Positions 17,804-27,701 of a DNA stretch of 59,018 nt are shown here, in pieces. The position numbers and the translations under genes are program-made. The DNA is from Glaciecola sp. XM2 (GTDB taxonomy: Bacteria > Pseudomonadota > Gammaproteobacteria > Enterobacterales > Alteromonadaceae). The first letter of the stretch is position 1; every line of letters starts with the position of its first letter. The stretch lies in assembly GCF_018595715.1 (NCBI RefSeq), contig NZ_JAHEOJ010000018.1:1-59018 (forward strand), read 5' to 3'. The notes under the pieces were generated by a model. That model was not told the DNA's origin. It worked only from the letters and a program-made list of their open reading frames with translations, and ran no database searches.

Positions 17804-19183
17804 GTGGCGCAAACTCAAACGGACTCCAGAGACAAGCTCAATATTCCCCCGCATAGCATAGAAGCAGAGCAATCGGTTCTTGGTAGCTTAATGATTTCTC
17901 CCGATGCATGGGACAAAGTGGCAGACCTATTGATTGAAGGAGACTTTTATAACCGTTCGCACCGCATCATTTATGCATCCATTCTTCGCCTTATTAACGC
18001 TAATCGCTCCGTAGACACGGTAACGGTCAAAGAAGAGCTCAGTCGTCACAATCAACTCGACGACGCTGGCGGATTTCCATATTTAATTGAGCTAGCGAAA
18101 AACACACCAAGTGCGGCTAACGTGGGCGCATATGCGCACAGCATTCGCGAAAAAGCAGTCGTTCGGGAGCTGATTGGCGTTGCGCATGATATTGCCGAGG
18201 TGGGGTTTAACCCAGAGGGTCGCGACAGCAAAGAAGTACTCGACCTTGCTGAAACAAAAGTATTTGAAATAGCAGAAAAACGCACAGCAGCGGGCGAAGG
18301 CCCCGTTGATGTAAAAAGTGTGCTTAAAAAGACCGTTGATCGCCTAGATGAGCTGGTAAAGCAAGACTCTGAAGTAACAGGTGTATCAACAGGATTTGAT
18401 GATCTTGACGCTAAAACAAGCGGTCTACAACGTTCTGATTTGATTATTGTTGCTGCAAGACCGTCAATGGGTAAAACCACTTTTGCGATGAACTTGTGTG
18501 AAAACGCAATGATGATGCAAGACAAGCCAGTGCTGGTATTTAGCTTAGAGATGCCTGCTGAGCAAATCATGATGAGGATGCTAGCGTCGCTCTCGCGGGT
18601 CAATCAAACTAAAATCAGAACCGCGAAACTCGATGACACAGACTGGGTAAAATTGCAGCAAACGATGCAGCGCCTGCATGAAAAAGACAACCTATTTATT
18701 GATGATAGCTCTGGCTTGACACCTATGGAGTTGCGCACGAGAGCGCGCAAACTCGCTCGAGAAAAAGGCGGAATTTCGATGATTATGGTAGATTATTTGC
18801 AATTGATGCGTGTACCGAGCTTATCCGATAACCGTACCCTCGAAATTGCAGAAATCTCCCGATCACTCAAAGCCTTAGCGAAAGAATTAGAAGTGCCGGT
18901 TGTGGCCCTATCTCAGTTAAATCGTGGATTGGAGCAACGTTCAGACAAGCGGCCCATCAACTCTGACTTGCGTGAATCGGGCTCTATCGAGCAAGATGCC
19001 GATTTGATCATGTTTATTTACCGTGATGAGGTTTATCACGAAAATAGCGAATACAAAGGCATTGCCGAGATTATCATCGGCAAACAAAGAAATGGCCCAA
19101 TTGGCACATCTAGGCTAACCTTTCAGGGGCAGTTCTCGCGTTTCGATAATTACGCTGGGCCAGAATTTACTGACGACTACTAG
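17804..19183 (+). CDS. dnaB: Replicative DNA helicase
   Basis: A 459-residue DnaB, the hexameric helicase that unwinds DNA at the fork. The N-terminal collar domain begins IPPHSIEAEQSVLGSLM and the C-terminal RecA-like domain carries Walker A (ARPSMGKTTFAMN) and MVDYLQLM. No intein interrupts it. The start is a GTG (17804). In enteric genomes dnaB follows the rpsF operon region more loosely; here about 11 kb of sensory genes separate them. Confidence 0.98.
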   Translation: MAQTQTDSRDKLNIPPHSIEAEQSVLGSLMISPDAWDKVADLLIEGDFYNRSHRIIYASILRLINANRSVDTVTVKEELSRHNQLDDAGGFPYLIELAKNTPSAANVGAYAHSIREKAVVRELIGVAHDIAEVGFNPEGRDSKEVLDLAETKVFEIAEKRTAAGEGPVDVKSVLKKTVDRLDELVKQDSEVTGVSTGFDDLDAKTSGLQRSDLIIVAARPSMGKTTFAMNLCENAMMMQDKPVLVFSLEMPAEQIMMRMLASLSRVNQTKIRTAKLDDTDWVKLQQTMQRLHEKDNLFIDDSSGLTPMELRTRARKLAREKGGISMIMVDYLQLMRVPSLSDNRTLEIAEISRSLKALAKELEVPVVALSQLNRGLEQRSDKRPINSDLRESGSIEQDADLIMFIYRDEVYHENSEYKGIAEIIIGKQRNGPIGTSRLTFQGQFSRFDNYAGPEFTDDY

Positions 19184-19213
19184 CATGCACTGATGCTTAA
19201 TGACGTGCATGCT
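19182..19213 (+). terminator. Inverted repeat after dnaB, weak terminator
   Basis: AGCATGCAC / GTGCATGCT form a 9-bp stem with a 14-nt loop starting at the dnaB stop codon. No T run follows, so termination is doubtful. A second small hairpin (GCATC-TTTT-GATGC) lies about 10 bp further on. Confidence 0.4.
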
Positions 19214-19281
19214 TTGCGTGTGAGCATCTTTTGATGCGCGCTAGGTAGACTGATTTACACACAAAGGGAATCCACATCATT

Positions 19282-20637
19282 ATGAATAAACCTCTACTCA
19301 AATCCATTGCATTAGGTGTTAGCTTGATGTTTGCATGTTCATCGCCGGCTTTCAGCGCCGACAGTGAACTTAAAGCCGCTATTCAACAAGATTACGATAG
19401 TTATCTAAAAGACTTGTTCATTCACTTCCATCAAAACCCTGAATTATCGCTTGTTGAGACGCAAACTGCTGCACGATTAGCGCAAGAGCTTAGACTAGCA
19501 GGCTTTGAGGTCACCGAAGGTGTTGGCGTTGCAGTAGACGGATTTCCAGCAACGGGTATTGTGGCGATGATGGAAAATGGGCCTGGGCCATTAGTGATGA
19601 TGCGCGCAGATATGGATGGGTTGCCTGTAAAAGAAGACTCAGGTCTTGAATATGCCTCACAAGCCATGCAGATATCACCGATTAACGGTGAGAATGTGCC
19701 TGTGATGCACGCCTGTGGTCACGATGTTCACATAACAAGTTTGGTAGGTACTGCTCGCTACATGGCAGAGAATAAAGACCAGTGGTCGGGTACGCTGATG
19801 CTGATTGGCCAGCCCGCTGAAGAGCGGTTGATTGGCGCTAAACAGATGATGGATGCCGACATTTGGAGTACGTTTGGCAAGCCAGATTATGCATTAGCGT
19901 TTCATGTTGGCTCAGCATTACCCACTGGCGTAGTGAATGTTATTGAAGGGGCGCCTTATGCTGGTGCTGATACCGTTGATATCACGATTCATGGGGTAGG
20001 CGCGCACGGCGCTTCACCGCACGCGGGTAAAGATCCAATTGTACTAGGCTCACAAATTGTCTTGGCCTTACAAACCTTAGTTTCTAGAGAGCTCAGCCCT
20101 CGTGAAGCGGGGGTGGTGACTGTGGGATCTTTTCGCAGTGGTACTACCCATAACATCATTTCTGATCGCGCAGAGTTAGAGCTTACGGTGAGAAACACCA
20201 ATTTAGAAACCCGTGAAAAGCTTCTCACCGGTATTGAGCGTATTGCTGAGAATATGGGACGCGTTGCAGGCATGCCAGAAGATAAACTGCCAGAAATGAA
20301 AGTCGTTTCAAGTACACCTCCCACGGTAAATGATGCAACCTTAGCCTCGCGTTTGAAATCGGTATGGGCAGATAAAATGGGTGAAGAGTTAGTACTAAGT
20401 TTTATGCCAACAGGCATGGGCGCAGAAGACTTTCCATATTTCACTACCACGCCACAAATTGAAAGTGTGTATTGGGCAGTAGGCGGCACAAATCCGAAGG
20501 TGTGGGCTGAAGCACAAAATGGCGGTGCACCTATTCCTTCGCATCATAGCCCGTTTTTTAAGGTTGAACCTGAGTCTGTTAAAGTAGGGGTCGAAAGTAC
20601 GGTTTATGCGCTAATGGAATTAATGCCAAAAACCTAG
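19282..20637 (+). CDS. Exported M20-family amidohydrolase/peptidase
   Basis: A 451-residue metal-dependent hydrolase of the M20D type, related to IAA-amino acid and hippurate hydrolases. A signal sequence ends near residue 26 (ACSSPAFSA); a lipobox-like FACS makes a lipoprotein possible. Metal ligands are visible in MRADMDGLPV, HACGHDVH and QPAEE. The dimerisation lid carries AHGASPHAGKDPI and the last ligand lies near the C-terminal PIPSHHSPFF. It would cleave N-acyl or aryl amides in the periplasm. It stands alone between dnaB and an OmpA-like gene. Confidence 0.9.
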   Translation: MNKPLLKSIALGVSLMFACSSPAFSADSELKAAIQQDYDSYLKDLFIHFHQNPELSLVETQTAARLAQELRLAGFEVTEGVGVAVDGFPATGIVAMMENGPGPLVMMRADMDGLPVKEDSGLEYASQAMQISPINGENVPVMHACGHDVHITSLVGTARYMAENKDQWSGTLMLIGQPAEERLIGAKQMMDADIWSTFGKPDYALAFHVGSALPTGVVNVIEGAPYAGADTVDITIHGVGAHGASPHAGKDPIVLGSQIVLALQTLVSRELSPREAGVVTVGSFRSGTTHNIISDRAELELTVRNTNLETREKLLTGIERIAENMGRVAGMPEDKLPEMKVVSSTPPTVNDATLASRLKSVWADKMGEELVLSFMPTGMGAEDFPYFTTTPQIESVYWAVGGTNPKVWAEAQNGGAPIPSHHSPFFKVEPESVKVGVESTVYALMELMPKT

Positions 20638-20664
20638 CGCTAAATACTAGTGCTAAACACAGGT

Positions 20665-20708
20665 AATAAAAAACCCGATAATGCTAAGCAGTATCGGGTT
20701 TTTTTATT
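20665..20708. terminator. Bidirectional terminator
   Basis: A 16-bp A/T-flanked stem with the core ACCCGATA / TATCGGGT and an 11-nt loop. T runs lie on both strands, between the convergent M20 hydrolase and OmpA-like genes. Confidence 0.9.
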
Positions 20709-20731
20709 ACTTTACGTTCACATCTAAACGC

Positions 20732-21940
20732 TTAGTCTCGAGTAACTTTCTCTTCAACTGTAGCCGTTACACGAGCTTCTGTGCGACGGTTTAAACGATG
20801 CGCTTCTTCCGTATCGTCGTTGAACTTCAAGCGTGACTCGCCAAATCCTACTGCGTCTAATCGGCTAGCGTCGATACTATATTCATCAATCAGCAACTGA
20901 CGAATAGCATCTGCACGACGTTGAGATAATGCCTGATTGTAATCAGTATCACCTACCGCTGAAGTATGACCTTCGATAACCGCAGAGGTATTTGGGAAGC
21001 GATTCATAAAATCAACAAACTCTAGAATGAGCTCACTTCTTGGATTGGTTACTTCACTGCTATCGTTTTCGAACAGAATGTCAATTTCTACAAATACTTC
21101 TACTTGCTCAAATACGCTGCAACCCACCTCATCTACACGATCTGTTGCAGGTGTATCTGGACACTCGTCCATATCATCGGTTACGCCATCACCATCAGAG
21201 TCTTTTAACGGGCAACCACGTTCGTTAACTGCTACACCTACAGGTGTTCTTGGGCATTCATCCATTGCGTTAATCACGCCGTCACCGTCTAAGTCGATAT
21301 TACAACCAGTGGCATCAACTTGCGTACCAGGAGGTGTATTCGGACAACGGTCAACAGCATCATAAACACCGTCGCCATCGCTATCAGGGCGCTCAATGGT
21401 GCCTGTAGAACGTTCACCAAAGATGTAAGCCAAACCAAGTTTTAAGCTAAAGTCTTGATAGTTTTGGCCAATATCATGATATGCCGCGGCTTCTGTAATC
21501 ACGCGCCAATCCTCACTTACTGCCCAGTGCTTACCTACACCGAGGCTCACCATTCGGTAACTATCGCGCAAAGACTGCTCACGCACACCACCAAACAAGT
21601 AAGCTGCATCATCTTCTAAAAAGTACATTAAGTCAGCACCTAGCATGGTGCCGTCGTCTGCCAGTGAAGCAGCTACGCTTGAATCATTATCAATAAGCAG
21701 TCTGGTTAACTCAAAACGTACCGCCCATGTTGGGTCAAAACGAAAGCCAAGTTCACCACCAAGACCTCTACCGTCGTCAAGCCCGCCTACTGGATCGGGT
21801 TTATCCGAGTCGGCTTGATGGTACTGACCGAAAACGCCTACCCAATTTTCATAGGGAGGCTTCTCAGCAGAGTCTTGTGCCAAGGTTGCATTTGCAAAAC
21901 ATGTGGTTGCAAACGCAAGTGTCAGTGCGATTTTTTTCAT
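20732..21940 (-). CDS. OmpA/OprF-like outer-membrane protein with thrombospondin type 3 repeats
   Basis: A 402-residue envelope protein. A signal peptide ends at ANATLAQ (about 22). An eight-strand OmpA-type barrel spans about 30-180. Three calcium-binding thrombospondin type 3 repeats (DSDGDGVYDAVDRCPNTPPG and two like it) cover about 188-275. The peptidoglycan-binding OmpA C-terminal domain (about 285-395) has EGHTSAVGDTDYNQALSQRR. It anchors the outer membrane to peptidoglycan. It is transcribed alone and convergent with the M20 gene. Confidence 0.93.
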   Translation of the reverse strand: MKKIALTLAFATTCFANATLAQDSAEKPPYENWVGVFGQYHQADSDKPDPVGGLDDGRGLGGELGFRFDPTWAVRFELTRLLIDNDSSVAASLADDGTMLGADLMYFLEDDAAYLFGGVREQSLRDSYRMVSLGVGKHWAVSEDWRVITEAAAYHDIGQNYQDFSLKLGLAYIFGERSTGTIERPDSDGDGVYDAVDRCPNTPPGTQVDATGCNIDLDGDGVINAMDECPRTPVGVAVNERGCPLKDSDGDGVTDDMDECPDTPATDRVDEVGCSVFEQVEVFVEIDILFENDSSEVTNPRSELILEFVDFMNRFPNTSAVIEGHTSAVGDTDYNQALSQRRADAIRQLLIDEYSIDASRLDAVGFGESRLKFNDDTEEAHRLNRRTEARVTATVEEKVTRD

Positions 21941-22002
21941 ACAGTGAGGTCCTTTTACAAAATGATTGAGATAAAATGAGTTTGAAGCAACGTACGATTA
22001 TA

Positions 22003-22467
22003 CTACTTATCGAAACAAACTTCTAAGTAAGCATTGCCTTTTGGACTAATAAATGTGGTGATAGTGCTTGGACCTTCAACATGGTGATGAATCACGTGGT
22101 TTTCGCCCGTAATCACCACAGGAGTGGCCATATTAAACTCATATCCCTGCTCGGAAAGAGCCGCTTTTGCACTGCCACAAATAATGTTGGTCATTTCACC
22201 AATCATGTCAGCTACGTCAGCATTAATCTCGCCATGAGTTTCCCCAAGCATATTTTGCATCATAGCCAAAGAGAGTGGCTTGTCGAAGGTAATTGCCATA
22301 GAGCCACAAAGCTGAGGGCTGACCATACCAATTACACTAGAAAGCTCGCCTCGGGCGACCGAGTCGGCTTTATCTTGCTGGGGTTGTTGCGTCAGTTCGA
22401 TACTCGCCATCATGGCAAGGGTCGATTTTACTGCTTCGGCGAAAGGTTCGATAAAAGTAGCATTCAT
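22003..22467 (-). CDS. cheX: CheX-like chemotaxis phosphatase
   Basis: A 154-residue CheX/CheC-family protein. The active helix with the ExxN motif is visible as GEMTNIICGSAK (about 89-100), the residues that remove phosphate from CheY. It is the only chemotaxis gene in the window and sits 2 bp downstream of a Fur-family gene, so it may act with a remote che system or with the stand-alone receivers nearby. The family call is good; its partner is unknown. Confidence 0.85.
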   Translation of the reverse strand: MNATFIEPFAEAVKSTLAMMASIELTQQPQQDKADSVARGELSSVIGMVSPQLCGSMAITFDKPLSLAMMQNMLGETHGEINADVADMIGEMTNIICGSAKAALSEQGYEFNMATPVVITGENHVIHHHVEGPSTITTFISPKGNAYLEVCFDK

Positions 22468-22469
22468 AA

Positions 22470-22925
22470 TTACGCAGCTTTATCCTGACAATTTTTGCAA
22501 ATGCCGTGTGCTTCAATGGTTTGCGTTAAAATTGTGAATGCGTTTTCTTTTGCTTGCGCTTCTAGAGTTTCTTTCACGCCTTGCGACTGGATTTCTTGCA
22601 CGTCGCCACATTCATCACAAATCAAGAATTGAACAGGGTGTGAGCATCCAAAGTGATGACACGCCTTAAATGTATTATTCGATTCTACTTTGTGAACAAG
22701 CCCAAGCTCTAAGAAGAAATCAAGTGCACGGTATACTGTGGGTGGCTTGGCATTATCTTCCGTATTGCGGAGTTTATCGAGCAAATCATATGCGCCTATA
22801 GAGGCATCTTCTTGAAGTAGTATTCGATAAACACTGGCACGCAAAGGAGTGAAGCGAACGCCTTTTTGTTCACAGTACTCTTGCGCTTTGTTAAAAATTA
22901 CCTGTTTAGGTTTACTTAGCGTCAC
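22470..22925 (-). CDS. Fur-family metal regulator, Zur-like
   Basis: About 151 residues from a GTG at 22925 preceded by GAGAGA. Longer in-frame starts reach 23066 but would overlap nudC and give an atypical N-terminus. It has a winged helix (about 20-85; TPLRASVYRILL, PPTVYRALDFFLELGLVHKVES) and a C-terminal dimer/metal domain with CHHFGCSHPVQFLICDECGD and a terminal CKNC, a structural zinc site. The closest characterised type is Zur, the zinc-uptake regulator. Divergent from nudC; co-oriented with cheX. Confidence 0.83.
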   Translation of the reverse strand: MTLSKPKQVIFNKAQEYCEQKGVRFTPLRASVYRILLQEDASIGAYDLLDKLRNTEDNAKPPTVYRALDFFLELGLVHKVESNNTFKACHHFGCSHPVQFLICDECGDVQEIQSQGVKETLEAQAKENAFTILTQTIEAHGICKNCQDKAA

Positions 22926-23086
22926 AATGGTAATTCTCTCATTGTTGTGTGCATTTAATGTTGTGCTAAAACACGAACGGTCCGTTTCTATAGCGGAGTA
23001 TAACACTGCTTTATTTGTGAACAAGAAGCAAAACGCGTAAAGTGCCGAGGCAATTTTCGAACACAAATCGTAAAGACATTCTAGGT

Positions 23087-23881
23087 ATGAGTAAAAAGCT
23101 ACATTTTATATTTTCAGACAATCGTTGGTTGGTGCCAACAAATGCTCTGTCAGTTAGTGGTTTGGATGCGCTAAGTCATATTTCGCTTGGCGCATTTAAT
23201 GCCCAAATTGAAGATGCCGTGCACATCACTCACTCGGGCTACGGCGAACATGTTCTGATTGACCTGTATAAAGAGCAGGTGGAACATGCTGACTATGAAC
23301 TGTTGTCTTTACGAGAGGCGCTTGGTGTGTTGCCGCCGCCGGACTTTCAGCATCTGGCACAAGCTTGGCAATACGCGACGTTTTTGCGCCACCACAAATA
23401 CTGTGGGCAATGCGGTGCCCAGATGCATAAAGTGCAGTGGGAAATGGCGATGCACTGTCACCGCTGTCAGCATCGATGCTACCCACGTGTATCGCCCTGT
23501 ATTATTGTTGCGGTTCGCCGTGATGATAAAATATTACTGGCCAAGGGTGTGCGTCATCAAACCAGCGGCTTTTTCTCGACCTTGGCGGGGTTTGTAGAAA
23601 GTGGAGAGACCCTAGAACACGCCGTGCACCGTGAAATTAAGGAAGAGGTTGGGGTAGAGGTTACTAACATTGAGTATTTTGGTAGCCAAGCATGGCCATT
23701 TCCTCATTCCATAATGGTAGGCTTTTTAGCAGACTATGCTGGAGGTGATTTGGTCCTTGATAAAAATGAAATACTAGAAGCTGATTATTTTGATGTAGAT
23801 AATTTGCCAAACATACCGCCTACCCTGTCTATTGCCGGACGTTTGATTGAAGAAACCGTAAAAAGAATAAAGAAAAGTTAA
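23087..23881 (+). CDS. nudC: NADH pyrophosphatase / NAD-cap hydrolase
   Basis: About 264 residues from the ATG at 23087, close to the E. coli length of 257; a GTG at 23042 is also in frame. Four zinc-ligand cysteines occur in CGQCGAQ and CHRCQ. The Nudix box reads GFVESGETLEHAVHREIKEEVGV (about residues 172-194). The NudC-specific SQxWPFPxS segment follows as SQAWPFPHS. It hydrolyses NADH and removes NAD caps from RNA. hemE lies 59 bp downstream, as in enteric genomes. Confidence 0.95.
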   Translation: MSKKLHFIFSDNRWLVPTNALSVSGLDALSHISLGAFNAQIEDAVHITHSGYGEHVLIDLYKEQVEHADYELLSLREALGVLPPPDFQHLAQAWQYATFLRHHKYCGQCGAQMHKVQWEMAMHCHRCQHRCYPRVSPCIIVAVRRDDKILLAKGVRHQTSGFFSTLAGFVESGETLEHAVHREIKEEVGVEVTNIEYFGSQAWPFPHSIMVGFLADYAGGDLVLDKNEILEADYFDVDNLPNIPPTLSIAGRLIEETVKRIKKS

Positions 23882-23940
23882 TCGATTTCACGTATTCTAG
23901 TGGGGTAAGTTATTAATATATTTAGAGAGAATGTGAAGTA

Positions 23941-25005
23941 ATGAGTAGTCTGAAAAACGATCGCTATTTGCGTGCCCTGATGCGACAACCAGTCGATGTA
24001 ACCCCTGTATGGATGATGCGTCAAGCAGGCCGCTATTTGCCTGAATACAAAGCCACTCGCGCGCAAGCGGGCGATTTTATGGCATTGTGCACAAATCCAG
24101 AATTGGCATGTGAAGTGACCCTGCAACCTTTACGTCGTTTTGATTTAGATGCGGCTATTTTATTTTCTGACATTCTTACGATCCCAGATGCTATGGGACT
24201 AGGCCTCTATTTTGAAACCGGTGAAGGCCCAAAGTTTGAGCGCCCCATTACCTGCCATGCAGACGTTGAAAAGCTCCCAGTAAGCGATCCAGAACAAAGT
24301 TTACGATACGTAATGGATGCTGTGCGCACTATTCGTAAAGCATTAGCGGGCTCTGTGCCGTTGATTGGTTTTTCAGGCAGTCCTTGGACATTAGCGACTT
24401 ATATGGTTGAAGGTGGTTCATCTAAGGCGTTTACGAAAATCAAAAAGATGGCGTTTAGCGCCCCAGAAACACTCCACTTGTTGTTAGATAAACTGGCTGA
24501 TGCAGTGATTTTATATCTTAATGCGCAAATTGCTGCCGGTGCACAGTCAGTCATGATTTTTGATACGTGGGGCGGCGTATTGTCACCAAGAGATTATCAG
24601 CTGTTTTCACTTCAATATATGGAAAAAATTGTCGCGGGACTTACTCGTGAGTACGATGGTCAAAAAATCCCGGTAACTTTATTTACTAAAAATGGTGGGC
24701 AGTGGTTAGAAGCAATCGCGGCAACAGGTTGCGATGCGATTGGTCTTGATTGGACCATTAATATTGCCGACGCGAAAGCGCGAGTGGGTGATAAAGTAGC
24801 GCTTCAAGGCAATATGGACCCATCTGTTTTGTATGCGCCAAAAGAGCGCATTGAGCAAGAGGTTTCCGACATTCTTGCTGGCTTTGGTACCGGAGAAGGT
24901 CACGTTTTCAACCTCGGCCATGGCATTCACTTAGATGTACCACCAGAAAATGCCGGTCACTTTGTTGAAGCGGTGCACAAGTTTTCTAAGCAGTATCACA
25001 AATAA
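23941..25005 (+). CDS. hemE: Uroporphyrinogen decarboxylase
   Basis: A 354-residue cytosolic heme-pathway enzyme converting uroporphyrinogen III to coproporphyrinogen III. The N-terminal signature [15 protein letters not shown] and the second signature [19 protein letters not shown] are both present. The active-site Asp lies in [12 protein letters not shown]. Normal length. An unusually clear ribosome site (AGAGAGAATGTGAAG) precedes the ATG. A second heme gene, hemH, is 13 kb downstream in the window. Confidence 0.98.
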   Translation: MSSLKNDRYLRALMRQPVDVTPVWMMRQAGRYLPEYKATRAQAGDFMALCTNPELACEVTLQPLRRFDLDAAILFSDILTIPDAMGLGLYFETGEGPKFERPITCHADVEKLPVSDPEQSLRYVMDAVRTIRKALAGSVPLIGFSGSPWTLATYMVEGGSSKAFTKIKKMAFSAPETLHLLLDKLADAVILYLNAQIAAGAQSVMIFDTWGGVLSPRDYQLFSLQYMEKIVAGLTREYDGQKIPVTLFTKNGGQWLEAIAATGCDAIGLDWTINIADAKARVGDKVALQGNMDPSVLYAPKERIEQEVSDILAGFGTGEGHVFNLGHGIHLDVPPENAGHFVEAVHKFSKQYHK

Positions 25006-25028
25006 GCGAGCGCTTAATTCAAGGGGCG

Positions 25029-26195
25029 TTAAGCGTCCCTTGGCAATCCTTTTTTAATACTGCGAATTAAGCGAGCTTGCTGGCGACTGATATCAATAAT
25101 GGGAATAGCATCGCCTGGCATGCTAGCGCCTTTTTGTTCTTGTTGCCTCAACGCCCACTGATAATGCTCTTTTAATACCGGACTGTGCTCTTGCTCCAGG
25201 GCGGCTTTTAAGCATGCAATGATCTCATTCGAATAAGGTGCGTTACCCATTGCTACCGACACATTTCTGCGCCATCTTTCTATGCCAATGCGTCTTATGG
25301 CTGTTCCTTCAGTTGCCTTTAAGAACATGTCAGAGGTCCAATTAAATGCATCTATCAGAGATAGGTTTTTAAGAGCAGCGCGTGGGGAAAAGTCTTGCTC
25401 TTGTGTAGTAGGCGCTTGGCGATTATATGGGCATATCAGTTGGCAATCATCGCACCCATAAATTCGATTACCCATAGGCTCTCTAAACTCTTCAGGAATG
25501 GCGCCTTGGTGTTCAATGGTTAAGTAAGAAATACACCTGTTGGCATCAATCTTATAGGGTTCGATAATGGCTTGGGTTGGGCAAATAGAAATGCATGCTG
25601 CGCAAGTTCCACAGCCTTCCTCAATGGGCTCATCCGTTGGCAAGGGAATATTGACAAACAACTCCCCTAAGAAAAACCATGAGCCCGCATCCTTGTTAAT
25701 TGTAAGTGAGTGCTTACCTGTCCATCCAATCCCTGCTTTTTCCGCAAATGCGTGTTCAAGCACTGGCGCAGAATCAACAAAAGGTCGAAATTCAAGTGTG
25801 TCGCAATGGCTAAGAATTTTTTCGCCAAGTTGCTTAAGTCGCTTTCGCATGAGCTTGTGATAGTCTCTGCCGAGGGCATAGCGACTAATATAAGCGCTAT
25901 CACTTTGTTCAAGATTCGAGGCAAAGTGTGCATCTTCGGGTAAGTAATTCATGCGCACACTGATCACGCGTAGGGTGTTTTCAACTAATTGCTCAGGGTG
26001 CAGTCGTTTTTCAATATTTCGCTCAAAAAATGACATCTGCCCGTGGTATCCTTTTTCAAGCCAATCAAGAAAGGCTTGATGATGTTGACTCACATCAACG
26101 TCAGTGATGCCAACTTGTTGAAATCCTAGCGATTTCCCCCAAGCCTTGATATTGTTTGCTAATGATGAGTAATCCAACGATGGTTCTAAGGACAT
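25029..26195 (-). CDS. queG: Epoxyqueuosine reductase
   Basis: A 388-residue cobalamin-dependent iron-sulfur enzyme that performs the last step of queuosine tRNA modification. The two 4Fe-4S motifs read CGTCAACISICP and CDDCQLICPYN, and the N-terminal region has the QueG signature around RYALGRDYHK. A C-terminal HEAT-like tail completes it. It is divergent from nnr with only 6 bp between the start codons, so each promoter must lie inside the other gene. A small hairpin lies at its 3' end. Confidence 0.96.
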   Translation of the reverse strand: MSLEPSLDYSSLANNIKAWGKSLGFQQVGITDVDVSQHHQAFLDWLEKGYHGQMSFFERNIEKRLHPEQLVENTLRVISVRMNYLPEDAHFASNLEQSDSAYISRYALGRDYHKLMRKRLKQLGEKILSHCDTLEFRPFVDSAPVLEHAFAEKAGIGWTGKHSLTINKDAGSWFFLGELFVNIPLPTDEPIEEGCGTCAACISICPTQAIIEPYKIDANRCISYLTIEHQGAIPEEFREPMGNRIYGCDDCQLICPYNRQAPTTQEQDFSPRAALKNLSLIDAFNWTSDMFLKATEGTAIRRIGIERWRRNVSVAMGNAPYSNEIIACLKAALEQEHSPVLKEHYQWALRQQEQKGASMPGDAIPIIDISRQQARLIRSIKKGLPRDA

Positions 26196-26201
26196 AAATA
26201 C

Positions 26202-27701
26202 ATGCTTGAAAAAGACAATAGCCCCAGTTTAACACAGAAACTTTACCGAGCAGACCAAGTCCGAAACAATGAAAAACGCGCTGCTGAAGTCATGGGTATT
26301 GATATGTACGCCCTCATGCAACGAGCCGGCGACGCGGTATTCAAGCAAGCTATGTTGCTATTACCTAACAGCGACCATTATCTTGTATTGGTCGGCATTG
26401 GGCATAACGCGGGTGACGGATATATTGCCGCGGTCAGTGCAGCCAATGCAGGTAAAAATGTGAAGCTATGCGCCATTGAGCCTGACCGAGAAGTCACAGG
26501 TGATGTTGCACGAGCGCGCCAAGCGTGGCTCGATATTGGCGGGAAGGTGGAGCATTTCAGCGAAAAACTGCTGTTAAAAGCCGATATCGTCATCGATGCG
26601 TTATTAGGAACCGGCATTAATGGCACAGTGCGCAACGAGTTTGCAGATGTCATCGATATGCTTAACGCGTCAATCACGCCCGTAATAAGTGTGGATGTGC
26701 CAAGCGGCTTATGTGCCGATACTGGAGAGTCCCTCGGACGCTGCGTGCAGGCTGATGTCACCGTTACCTTCATTGGTATTAAAATGGGCCTAACCACGGG
26801 TGCAGGTAAACAATCATGTGGGACATTGGTCTTTGAAGATTTAGGGGTTGGAAAAACCTTTGCAAGTATTGCTAGAAGCGACGCAACCGCACTTGATATT
26901 AAACATTTTAGAGGCCTTGCTCCGCGCCCAGTGAACAGTCATAAGGGTAACCACGGTCGGTTGCTATGCATTGGTGGTAACAAAGGGATGTCAGGTGCTA
27001 TCCGTTTGACATCTGAGGCGGCGCTGAGAAGCGGTGCGGGGATGGTTAAAGTATTTGCCCATCAAGACTCTATTGTGCAAATTTGTGGTGGCCGCCCGGA
27101 ACTTATGGTCATCAGCACAGGTCTTCAAGAAGCGTTAGAATGGGCAACATGCGTCGTTATTGGTCCGGGTTTAGGTACTGACCAGTGGGCAAAAGAGATT
27201 TTTGATACGGTGATGGATTATTGCCAACATCATCCCAAACCTATTGTGTTTGATGCAGATGCACTAAATTTAAAGGCGGTAAACACGAGTTTTGTGGCCC
27301 TGTCAGATTGCATTATTACGCCACATTCAGGAGAGGCCGCTCGGTTACTGAATGTTGCCATAGAAGATGTTGAGTCAAATCGATTCAACTATGCACGGCA
27401 ATGCGCGCAGCGATATGATGCAACATGTGTATTAAAAGGTGCTGGCAGTATCGTTGATAATCAAAAGCATTCTTGGGTATGTCGACACGGTAACCCGGGG
27501 ATGGCAACAGCAGGTATGGGAGACGTGTTGGCAGGAATTTTAGGCGCGCTGGTAGCGCAGGGCTTGAACACTGATATGGCTTGCCAATTTGGTGTATCCT
27601 TGCACGCCAAAGCGGGTGATCTTGTCGCCCAGCAGTATGGTCAAAGAGGGTTGTTGGCCAGTGATTTATTTGAAACCGTAAGAGTATTAATTAACGAATG
27701 A
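26202..27701 (+). CDS. nnr: Bifunctional NAD(P)HX epimerase/dehydratase
   Basis: A 499-residue metabolite-repair enzyme. The N-terminal YjeF epimerase domain (about 1-220) has GIGHNAGDGYIAA and VPSGLCADTGE. The C-terminal ADP/ATP-dependent dehydratase domain (about 225-499) has SHKGNHGRLL and the catalytic Asp in GNPGMATAGMGDVLAG. Together they restore hydrated NADH and NADPH. First gene of the long superoperon; its stop overlaps the tsaE start by 4 nt. Confidence 0.96.
   Translation: MLEKDNSPSLTQKLYRADQVRNNEKRAAEVMGIDMYALMQRAGDAVFKQAMLLLPNSDHYLVLVGIGHNAGDGYIAAVSAANAGKNVKLCAIEPDREVTGDVARARQAWLDIGGKVEHFSEKLLLKADIVIDALLGTGINGTVRNEFADVIDMLNASITPVISVDVPSGLCADTGESLGRCVQADVTVTFIGIKMGLTTGAGKQSCGTLVFEDLGVGKTFASIARSDATALDIKHFRGLAPRPVNSHKGNHGRLLCIGGNKGMSGAIRLTSEAALRSGAGMVKVFAHQDSIVQICGGRPELMVISTGLQEALEWATCVVIGPGLGTDQWAKEIFDTVMDYCQHHPKPIVFDADALNLKAVNTSFVALSDCIITPHSGEAARLLNVAIEDVESNRFNYARQCAQRYDATCVLKGAGSIVDNQKHSWVCRHGNPGMATAGMGDVLAGILGALVAQGLNTDMACQFGVSLHAKAGDLVAQQYGQRGLLASDLFETVRVLINE

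Noticed and set aside
18052-18603. 183-residue minus-strand frame inside dnaB
   Set aside because: Serine-rich composition typical of antisense shadows; dnaB on the other strand is unambiguous.
25021-25041. Hairpin at the 3' end of queG as terminator for hemE
   Set aside because: An 8-bp stem with a G-T pair exists, but the T run begins several bases later and the stem lies partly in the queG coding region.
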